From contig CAAFSR010000140.1 of the NCBI GenBank assembly GCA_900765705.1, forward strand, positions 1 to 28,540: DNA of 28,540 nucleotides, given 5' to 3'. Both the position numbers and the translations under genes were made by a program. This stretch comes from an uncultured Faecalibacterium sp. GTDB taxonomy: Bacteria > Bacillota > Clostridia > Oscillospirales > Ruminococcaceae. How positions within the stretch are numbered: position 1 is the stretch's first letter; each line of letters opens with the position of its first letter. This document shows positions 22,848 to 28,540 of this stretch, one piece after another. Under the pieces are notes generated by a model, which was not told the origin of the DNA, did no database searches, and was given only the letters and a program-made list of their open reading frames with translations.

Positions 22848-23780
22848 TTATGCCGCATGAACGATGGTGAACCTGCGGCTGCTTACATTTTTGCTGTACT
22901 GGTTGAAAATGTCCGGCTGCTCTTTCCGCAGACGTTGGGAATCCACACGCTTACTTTCGGAGGATACCCACGATACCTTATAGCCCGGTGCTGTGCCATA
23001 GGCGGCATCCTGCATTTTCAGCTTGACCTGCTGCTCGATGGCCGTTTTCTCCTGTTCCATCTGCTCGATTTGGTCGGAAAGCTCCTGCCGCTTATCCAGA
23101 AGTCCATGCAGGGCACTCAGGTCAGCGATCTTATCTCGGTTGTCTACCTCATAAAGCTGGTTGATCTGCTGGGTGTCACAATCGCAACCGTTGGGTGCAG
23201 GGGGAATCTGGGGCACAACATGGTTCGTCCAGAAACGTTCTTCCTTATCAATGAGATCAGAAAGTACCTGCTTATCTGTCACGATTTTGTGGATCACCAG
23301 CTCTCTGCCGAAAATCAGAGCCGCCACATACCAGCAGTCAAAACCGCTGACAGCTAGATAGTGATTGACCTGAGCCATGTAATGTGCGGGGATTTTGCCA
23401 TCCGCCCACTTGTCCGCAGAAAACGGTGAGACCGTTTTGCATTCCAGCCCTGCTTTCTGCCCAACGATCAGGCGGTCAAAGTCTGCCAGAAGCAGCGGAT
23501 GTTCCTCGCTCTGATAGATAGCGTTTGCACGGCGCACCTTAAAGCCCGTTTCTTCGGAAAACCGCTGCGCCACATAATCCTCCAAGTCACGGCCCTGCCG
23601 CATGGCCTCGTTGTCGATATTTTCAATGGTATCGCTGATTTTATCGTAGTACACCTGAAATGCGGAGCGATAGGGATTCAGGCCCAGGATAGCCCCGGCA
23701 TCCGTGCCGGTAATGCCGCATTTGCGGTAGCGGAGCCAATCTTCTTTGGACAGGTTCCGTGTAGATACAAGTCGTTTCAT
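22848..23780 (-). CDS. YqaJ-family phage-type exonuclease (lambda-exonuclease fold)
   Basis: The 310-residue protein has the YqaJ pattern CGITGTDAGAILGLNPYRSA near the N-terminus, GRDLEDYVAQRF (E67), then the PD-(D/E)XK catalytic set D100 in LLLADFDRL and E113/K115 in GLECKTVSPF. The VNHYLAVSGFDCWYVAALIF stretch follows. The C-terminal third includes an EQMEQEKTAIEQQVKLKMQD coiled coil. It should resect double-stranded DNA and hand single strands to the Sak3-like annealer at 22071-22787. Its start overlaps the end of the 112-residue gene by 4 bases. Confidence 0.92.
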   Translation of the reverse strand: MKRLVSTRNLSKEDWLRYRKCGITGTDAGAILGLNPYRSAFQVYYDKISDTIENIDNEAMRQGRDLEDYVAQRFSEETGFKVRRANAIYQSEEHPLLLADFDRLIVGQKAGLECKTVSPFSADKWADGKIPAHYMAQVNHYLAVSGFDCWYVAALIFGRELVIHKIVTDKQVLSDLIDKEERFWTNHVVPQIPPAPNGCDCDTQQINQLYEVDNRDKIADLSALHGLLDKRQELSDQIEQMEQEKTAIEQQVKLKMQDAAYGTAPGYKVSWVSSESKRVDSQRLRKEQPDIFNQYSKNVSSRRFTIVHAA

Positions 23781-24115
23781 GCAATGTTCAACCTCTCTTT
23801 CATCTGTTCTTCCGCAATAGAGAAATCATATTCCACCAAGTCTTTGATAATGGTGGAAAACTCATCCACCAAGGTGCGGTCATCATCCAGCCACAGGGGA
23901 TACAGGAAATCCAGAATGTTCCGCTGCACCCGGAGATGGTTCCAGAAACGCTCGTCCATCTGCTTTTCGGTGTCCAGCGTAATCAAGGCACTGACGATGG
24001 TGCTTTTCATCGTGATCTCGTATGCCGTGGTACAAGTTGGCTTTGGAAAATTGACTTCAACGCGGTTAAGGAACTCAGAAAATTCTCGGACAGCCCGGTT
24101 GCTCACATCGTTCAT
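23777..24115 (-). CDS. Conserved-context hypothetical protein, 112 residues
   Basis: The protein (MNDVSNRAVREFSEFLNRVE start) is acidic and mostly helical in appearance, with MDERFWNHLRVQRNILDFLY and no metal or nucleotide motif. It overlaps YqaJ by 4 bases and starts 10 bases after the DUF932 gene stop, so it is part of the recombination operon. I do not recognise a family. A structural or accessory role for the exonuclease or annealer is only a guess from position. Confidence 0.75.
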   Translation of the reverse strand: MNDVSNRAVREFSEFLNRVEVNFPKPTCTTAYEITMKSTIVSALITLDTEKQMDERFWNHLRVQRNILDFLYPLWLDDDRTLVDEFSTIIKDLVEYDFSIAEEQMKERLNIA

Positions 24116-24125
24116 ACGTCCTCCT

Positions 24126-25061
24126 TTATGCTGCTGCCAGCACCATCTTGTAGGCTTTGTCGATCATGGGATTGCCCTCTGCGGTGCGCAGAAACAGATT
24201 TTCGTTGTAGTTCCGGGTCTTGCGGATGGGATCTGCATGGGTGGCAAAGTCGGAAACAGCGTTCACGAACCGCCAGCCGTTCTTTCCGACCCACTCCAGA
24301 TCGGGTGCATTATAATAGCGAGCCTTCAAATCTTCCTGCAAGCGCAGGTTGTTCTTCCGCTGGCCATCGGTTAAGTCTTCCGTGATGGGGAAGAACTCAT
24401 TGATGAACTCCTGTACCTTGCGGTCAGACAGCTTAATGGTGGTCAGCTCATGGATGCCCTTGCCCAGTTCCCCCATGTAGCTGTTGGCAAGCTGTAAGGT
24501 TTCACGAGCGTCCTGCACACGGAGCAGAACATTTTCAGTGTGGCGAGCAGTCCAGATGCGCTTTGCAGTCCCCAGAGCCAAATTCAAGGTGTTCTGGCAG
24601 ACCACACGAACCGGGGTCATAGCGACTTTGACACCAGAGCTGCCATCGTGACTGTTGAAGAACACCAGATATGGGGTCACTTCATCCCCGGCGATAATGT
24701 ACTTCTCCGGCAGCTTTGCCAGCATCCACACCTTCTTACCGCCCTGCAAAGAGCCTGCGGTTTCATAGGTGACACCCTCACCAAGCAGGTCATCGGTGAA
24801 CTGGAACGCTTCTTCGTTCTGCACGATGCGGTAACGGTCAGACACCACGCCTAGAACAGCTTCATCCGTGCTGCGGACATTGGCACGATAGCCGGGAATC
24901 ATAGCACCTGTGCCGGAATAGATATTGCGGCTTTCCACCTGCCAGTCCAGACCAGCCAATTCCAGAGCTTCCCGACTTGCAGGGGCATCAATTACGATAC
25001 GGCCAAGACCGTGCCAAGGGGTTTCACGGACAGAGAACATGGTTTCAACATTTGCAGACAT
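24126..25061 (-). CDS. DUF932 (phage/plasmid-like TIGR03299) protein
   Basis: The 311-residue protein begins MSANVETMFSVRETPWHGLG, the classic DUF932 start. It carries YRIVQNEEAFQFTDDLLGEG, VWMLAKLPEKYIIAGDEVTP and PVRVVCQNTLNLAL, all typical. The C-terminal NGWRFVNAVSDFATHADPIR pattern is also normal, and the length fits the family. These proteins sit on plasmids, ICEs and phages near recombination genes; the function is unproven. AGGAGGTAGTAGTT precedes ATG 25061. The gene starts 29 bases after the serine recombinase stop. Confidence 0.9.
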   Translation of the reverse strand: MSANVETMFSVRETPWHGLGRIVIDAPASREALELAGLDWQVESRNIYSGTGAMIPGYRANVRSTDEAVLGVVSDRYRIVQNEEAFQFTDDLLGEGVTYETAGSLQGGKKVWMLAKLPEKYIIAGDEVTPYLVFFNSHDGSSGVKVAMTPVRVVCQNTLNLALGTAKRIWTARHTENVLLRVQDARETLQLANSYMGELGKGIHELTTIKLSDRKVQEFINEFFPITEDLTDGQRKNNLRLQEDLKARYYNAPDLEWVGKNGWRFVNAVSDFATHADPIRKTRNYNENLFLRTAEGNPMIDKAYKMVLAAA

Positions 25062-25090
25062 AACTACTACCTCCTAAAATTTTAATGTGA

Positions 25091-26155
25091 TTACTTGTTT
25101 TCAAGTTTATGGGCGGTCCAGCTGATGCTTGGCCTACGGGTACGGCGGTAACACTGAAATCCATGAACCACTGCACCATCCCGATTTACACGCCACTTGA
25201 ACTGGATAAATCCTGCGCCACAGCTGCACCGCAGTTTTGCTGTCCAGACTGACTTTGGCGTATTTCTCATGTACTTGTGCTTTTTTCCATTTTCATCTAT
25301 TACCCGTGCTGATTTCGATGCCAAAATTTGCTGACATCTATCCCACATTTCTTCTGATACTAAAGGTTCAAAGTCGCCTTTCACATAGATGTAGCTGCTC
25401 TCGTCCAGATTTTTAACACGCTTCTGCGTCAAATATCCGTCGCTGTGGGATTTATTGTAACAGATGCACCCTTTATAGGTTGCATTATGTAGAACTCTGC
25501 TCACCTTGGAAGCGTCCCACGAAACATGGCCGCCTGCATCCAATCGGCCAAGGCGGTATAATTCGTTTACGATTTTAACCAACCCATTTTCCCCGGTAGA
25601 ATACATTTGGAAAATCAGTCTTACCGTTTCAGCTTGGTCAGGGTCAGGAACATAGGTTCCGTTCTCCCTGCGGTATCCTAAGATGTTTCCGCTGCCATAT
25701 AAAACGTGCTTCTCCCGGCTGATTTTCTGCCCAGCCTTCACGCGCTCTGAAATTTTGCGACTCTCATCTTGTGCCATAGAAGACATGATCGTCAGCCGAA
25801 GTTCGCCATCGTTGGTCGCCGTGTTGATACCATCGTTGATGAAAAATACGTCCACCCCACGTGCTTTCAACTCCCGTGTGTAGGACAGCGTATCAACTGT
25901 ATTTCGTGCAAAGCGACTCACTTCGCGAGTAATGATTAGGTCAAATTTGCCCTTCTGAGCATCTTCCATCATGCGCAAAAACTCTGGCCGCTTCTGTGCT
26001 TGTGTTCCGGTGATGCCTTGGTCTACGTAGACCTCCACGATTTCCCAGTCCGAATGCCTGGAACATTCGATTTTATACCACTCCAACTGATTTTCTAGTG
26101 CGTTGATTTGCGCTTCATGTTCGGTTGAAACACGAGCGTACACAGCTACTCTCAT
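25091..26155 (-). CDS. Large serine recombinase, short C-terminus (possibly truncated)
   Basis: The 354-residue protein has a resolvase catalytic domain with nucleophile S10 in YARVSTEHEAQ, VDQGITGTQAQKRPEF, an ITREVSRFARNTVD arginine motif and the MAQDESRKISERVKAGQ helix. A recombinase domain with GNILGYRRENGTYVPDPDQA and VSWDASKVSRVLHNATYKGC comes next, followed by the start of a zinc ribbon (CSCGAGF...FQC). Large serine recombinases usually run to 450-550 residues. This one ends soon after the ribbon with an atypical RRTRRPSISWTAHKLENK tail, so the coiled-coil end is missing. It could still be active or could be a remnant. It is the only integrase-like gene in the window and so the first suspect for moving the ppdK-flanked element. 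Confidence 0.85.
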   Translation of the reverse strand: MRVAVYARVSTEHEAQINALENQLEWYKIECSRHSDWEIVEVYVDQGITGTQAQKRPEFLRMMEDAQKGKFDLIITREVSRFARNTVDTLSYTRELKARGVDVFFINDGINTATNDGELRLTIMSSMAQDESRKISERVKAGQKISREKHVLYGSGNILGYRRENGTYVPDPDQAETVRLIFQMYSTGENGLVKIVNELYRLGRLDAGGHVSWDASKVSRVLHNATYKGCICYNKSHSDGYLTQKRVKNLDESSYIYVKGDFEPLVSEEMWDRCQQILASKSARVIDENGKKHKYMRNTPKSVWTAKLRCSCGAGFIQFKWRVNRDGAVVHGFQCYRRTRRPSISWTAHKLENK

Positions 26156-26194
26156 AAATTTTAACCTCCACTGTCTCTGACTCTTTTCTGCGGC

Positions 26195-26238
26195 AAAAAG
26201 AAAGGCTCTGGCAGAATCCCCTCCACCAGAGCCTTTCT
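26195..26238 (-). terminator. Terminator after the 47-residue gene
   Basis: AGAAAGGCTCTGG (26199-26211) pairs perfectly with CCAGAGCCTTTCT (26226-26238); on the minus strand it is followed by TTTTTGCC (tail at plus 26195-26199). It lies between the small gene and the recombinase. Confidence 0.85.
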
Positions 26239-26245
26239 CTGTTGT

Positions 26246-26389
26246 TTACGAAGCCCTTGCAGGAGGTTCTTCCTCCTGTTCACGCTTCATCCGAAGGAAG
26301 TTCTGATAGGTCGGCAGGTTGATTACCCCTGCCGCAAAGAGAGCTTCCATCAGACAATAAGCCATCGCCTTTTCGTTAATTTCTAGCAT
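26246..26389 (-). CDS. Small protein, 47 residues, adjacent to the serine recombinase
   Basis: The frame from ATG 26389 starts MLEINEKAMAYCLMEALFAA and ends EEPPARAS, with an AGVINLPTYQNFLRMK core that resembles short SHOCT-like helices often found beside serine recombinases in Clostridial elements. GGGAGG lies 7 bases upstream and a terminator follows the stop, so it is very likely translated. Function unknown. Confidence 0.7.
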   Translation of the reverse strand: MLEINEKAMAYCLMEALFAAGVINLPTYQNFLRMKREQEEEPPARAS

Positions 26390-26462
26390 CGTGATACCTC
26401 CCTTGGTTATCGTTTATGGTGCTTAGAGTCAGAGGTATAACGTATCATCGAAGAATCAGAAG

Positions 26463-26966
26463 TTACGGACGGAGCTTGATTCCTTGGAAAGCAGATACCG
26501 GATTCTTTCGGACAATCATATCCTCTCCTGTACACCGGGAACGAGTATGATTCAGCCCCATTTGGGTAAGTCCTTTTGTGAACACTGTTTGGCTACACGC
26601 CCACATATCCTTCTCCTTGCAGTAGTCCAAGTAGGCATTATACAGGTCTTCTGTAGCAGTCACCGCTTTCGGCTCGCTCATATCACAGCTTTCCTGTACA
26701 AATTTTCCTACGGTCTTCGCAATAGAGTCTCTGACAATGCACTTTGCATCGTCCACCTGCGGAATTTCTGGGAACTTGTAGTTAAGTTTCACCAGTTTTC
26801 GTGCATAATGCAGGGACTTGGTAACAACGGCATCTCGCTCGTCCCAGATTTTATCCTCCAAGTAGGGGTCCTGCTGGTCATCCGGAATTGATTCATCGAA
26901 AGGAAGAAATACGATCCGTTTTTGAAGCGCATCGTCCTCACCGTCAATAAATACCTCACAAATCAA
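26463..26966 (-). pseudogene. C-terminal fragment of a phage/plasmid P4/D5-type primase-helicase
   Basis: About 167 residues are readable: QKRIVFLPFDESIPDDQQDP, LEDKIWDERDAVVTKSLHYA, and a C-terminal winged-helix-like end with DLYNAYLDYCKEKDMWACSQ. This is the tail of the D5/P4 helicase-primase family, where the sensor region RIVFLPF follows the ATPase core. The Walker A/B core and primase domain are absent. A stop codon lies directly before the first readable codon (TTG), so the gene is 5'-truncated. The break falls between 26967 and the hairpin at 27117, i.e. at the inner edge of the orphan gene B cassette. Confidence 0.75.
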
Positions 26967-27116
26967 TTATTTTTGTGCTTCAAAGTGGCCACTTCGTTTG
27001 CAATAGTAGTCTATCATGGCCCTATTTTGCCTTCCAGACCGCTCAAAGCCTTTTTTCGTAAATTTCAAGCGTATTTTGTTCACAATTTATTCATATTCCG
27101 AAAGTTGAATTATATA

Positions 27117-27176
27117 AAAATGCATTGAAGCCGAGAAGGTCAGGTTTTTCCGACCTTCTCGGCTTCAATGCATTTT
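27117..27176. terminator. 25-bp perfect hairpin terminator after orphan gene B
   Basis: The arms 27117-27141 and 27152-27176 are exact reverse complements (GAAGCCGAGAAGGTC core, AAAATGCATT/AATGCATTTT feet) around a 10-nt loop. It parallels the 28-bp hairpin at 15990-16056 after orphan gene A. The 219-bp spacer 26967-27185 has no other feature. Confidence 0.9.
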
Positions 27177-27185
27177 AGAGTATCT

Positions 27186-28037
27186 TTAGTCCTCTACTTT
27201 CTTTCCTTCTTTTCTGCACCTTGCCTCATAAAACTTATCCGCACACTTTTCAATCTCATCTTTGCACTTTGATAAACTTTCCAGTATGTCCTGATAAATC
27301 GTTTGATACACCCATTCTGAATGCGGATATTCTATCTCCATCTCAAAAAGTTCATCTCCAAGCCACCAAATTATCGGCCAGCCCTCAAATTCTTGACTAT
27401 CTTCTATCTCACTTTTAGGTTCTTCCTTTATGTCTGGATAAAGTTCCCTTATTCTATTTTCCACGAGCTTTGGACTAATTTTATTTTCCTTTAACGAGTT
27501 TAATCCCCGAACTAGAAGCTCCCTATAATAATCTTCTGCCGTTTTTGTCTTATCTCTGGATTCACTAATTTTTATTACCAGCTCATTCTTTTTGCCTTCT
27601 ATCTTTTCAATGGCTTTTGCAAGCGTTTTGGCGTTTGTTTTCAAAAGCCAATTAAAGAAAACTATATTTTTTAATGTAAGTTGCGTATTCATTCCGATTT
27701 TAATTTGGCTTTTGCATTTTGCTTTTCCGCAAAAAATTATATTTAGATGACTTATTACTTTTCTTCTTATTTTTCTTGCTCCATTCACCTCATCTTCATC
27801 ATTTAATATTTCCCCTTCTTTTCGTGCATCCATTACAGCCTTTATGAATGTCTCTTCTGTAATTTCTTTTTTTGTTCCATTGAGGACTATATCCCGTTCT
27901 GCTGCCCAATATGTCATACTATATTGCGCGAAACTCATAGTCCACTTTATTTTTTCTGCATCGTTATACTCATCACGTAGTTGATAATACGGATTACTCA
28001 TAATTTCTTCAAGCGGATCAATTTTTCTTTTCTTCAT
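27186..28037 (-). CDS. AT-rich orphan gene B directly downstream of ppdK; unknown function
   Basis: The 283-residue protein from ATG 28037 (AGGAG 7 bases upstream) starts MKKRKIDPLEEIMSNPYYQL. It is Lys/Glu-rich and appears helical, with a Cys pair in FCGKAKC, a TLKNIVFFNWLLKTNAKTLA segment, and a Trp-rich GWPIIWWLGDELFEME near residue 225. No signal peptide, membrane span or named motif is seen. Base composition is much more AT-rich than ppdK beside it, pointing to recent transfer. It lies between the ppdK terminator and a 25-bp hairpin, the same layout as orphan gene A. It is intact, unlike gene A. A defence or immunity cargo role is plausible from location only. Confidence 0.8.
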   Translation of the reverse strand: MKKRKIDPLEEIMSNPYYQLRDEYNDAEKIKWTMSFAQYSMTYWAAERDIVLNGTKKEITEETFIKAVMDARKEGEILNDEDEVNGARKIRRKVISHLNIIFCGKAKCKSQIKIGMNTQLTLKNIVFFNWLLKTNAKTLAKAIEKIEGKKNELVIKISESRDKTKTAEDYYRELLVRGLNSLKENKISPKLVENRIRELYPDIKEEPKSEIEDSQEFEGWPIIWWLGDELFEMEIEYPHSEWVYQTIYQDILESLSKCKDEIEKCADKFYEARCRKEGKKVED

Positions 28038-28057
28038 ACTTTTTCTCCTCTTAAAAC

Positions 28058-28194
28058 CAAAACCCTCCCCGGCAAAACCATTCAGTTTCACCGGGGAGGG
28101 TTTATCATACGCTTATCTTCCCATGTTCTGCATGATTAGTGCATCTTCATGCAACAATCTTACGCTCTGGGATTTTTGATAGCAGCCTGGGCAG
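28058..28194. repeat. 137-bp repeat at the genuine ppdK 3' end (right copy, att-like)
   Basis: This is the partner of 17087-17223 (133 of 137 identical, same orientation, period 10,971 bp). It covers the last codons of ppdK, its stop (28160-28162), the 3' untranslated region and the terminator. The intact gene continues to the right only at this copy. Confidence 0.95.
28060..28103 (-). terminator. Terminator of ppdK
   Basis: AAACCCTCCCCGG (28060-28072) pairs with CCGGGGAGGGTTT (28091-28103) around an 18-nt loop; on the minus strand the stem ends in TTTTGGTTTT. Confidence 0.92.
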
Positions 28195-28540
28195 CAGCCA
28201 GACGTGCGATAGGCACACGGAAGGGAGAGCAGCTGACGTAGTCCAGACCAACATTGTGGCAGAACTCGACGCTGGAAGGATCACCGCCGTGCTCGCCGCA
28301 GATGCCCAGACCCAGGTCGGGACGGGTCTCACGGCCGTCATGTGCAGCCATCTTGACCAGCTTGCCGACGCCGACCTGGTCCAGATGCTGGAACGGATCG
28401 CTCTCGTAGATCTTGTTCTCGTAGTAAGCGCCCAGGAACTTGGCAGCATCGTCACGGCTGAAGCCGAAGGTCATCTGGGTCAGGTCGTTGGTGCCGAAGC
28501 TGAAGAACTCAGCTTCCTTGGCGATCTCGCCGGCAGTCAG
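28160..28540 (-). CDS. ppdK: Pyruvate, phosphate dikinase, C-terminal part (5' part off window)
   Basis: The visible 126 residues are the C-terminal PEP/pyruvate-binding barrel of [24 protein letters not shown], then [20 protein letters not shown] with the catalytic cysteine, and [20 protein letters not shown] before the end IKNPRA. The enzyme interconverts pyruvate + ATP + Pi and PEP + AMP + PPi in the cytoplasm and is a central glycolytic/gluconeogenic enzyme in anaerobic Clostridia. The frame is intact to TAA 28160, so the neighbouring repeat and orphan gene have not damaged it. The last codons are duplicated at 17087-17223. Confidence 0.97.
   Translation of the reverse strand: MTAGEIAKEAEFFSFGTNDLTQMTFGFSRDDAAKFLGAYYENKIYESDPFQHLDQVGVGKLVKMAAHDGRETRPDLGLGICGEHGGDPSSVEFCHNVGLDYVSCSPFRVPIARLAAAQAAIKNPRA

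Overview
The window reads as a chromosomal segment of an anaerobic gut Firmicute of the Oscillospiraceae/Ruminococcaceae type, most likely Faecalibacterium-like. This is an inference from the GC-rich core genes, the Ser-Arg-Arg lipoprotein signals on both solute-binding proteins, a sialic-acid operon of Firmicute layout, an Rpn-type nuclease gene and a pyruvate phosphate dikinase gene. No rRNA, tRNA or CRISPR array was seen.

Region 1 (1-7440) is a sialic acid (N-acetylneuraminate) uptake and breakdown locus on the minus strand. In transcription order it encodes a solute-binding lipoprotein, two CUT1-type permeases, N-acetylneuraminate lyase, a YhcH-type protein, ManNAc-6-P epimerase and a ROK kinase cut by the window edge. 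The transporter has no ATPase gene here and probably borrows a shared one. A divergent RpiR/SIS regulator sits at 6593-7438. Both promoters are near consensus, and two stable hairpins (1732-1773 and 4680-4715) divide the operon into segments.

Region 2 (7441-14200) is a plus-strand unit: a YesM/LytS-type histidine kinase, an AraC-type response regulator, then a ferric-type (AfuA/FbpABC-like) binding lipoprotein, an ATPase and a fused double permease. It is bounded by strong hairpin terminators.

Region 3 (14200-28160) is accessory DNA, mostly of lower GC and almost entirely on the minus strand. From left to right it holds an Rpn nuclease gene with two in-frame stops plus a duplicated tail, a frameshifted XRE repressor, a frameshifted AT-rich orphan gene, and a 137-bp copy of the 3' end and terminator of ppdK. 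Next come a putative defence cluster (PD-(D/E)XK-like protein, AAA ATPase and RloA/AbiLi-like ATPase), two small membrane proteins, a large palindrome, and a plasmid/ICE-like recombination module (LPD28-like, Sak3/DUF1071 annealing protein, YqaJ exonuclease, unknown, DUF932). A short serine recombinase, a primase tail fragment and a second AT-rich orphan gene follow, ending at the genuine ppdK 3' end (28160-28540, running off the window).

The main discovery candidates are: (a) the ppdK 3' end as an integration or accretion hot spot, shown by the 137-bp direct repeats 10,971 bp apart, each followed by an AT-rich orphan gene and a very long perfect hairpin; (b) the overlapping AAA ATPase / PD-(D/E)XK gene pair next to an orphan RloA-like ATPase with nearly the same promoter sequence; and (c) a run of frameshifts and nonsense codons limited to this accessory stretch.
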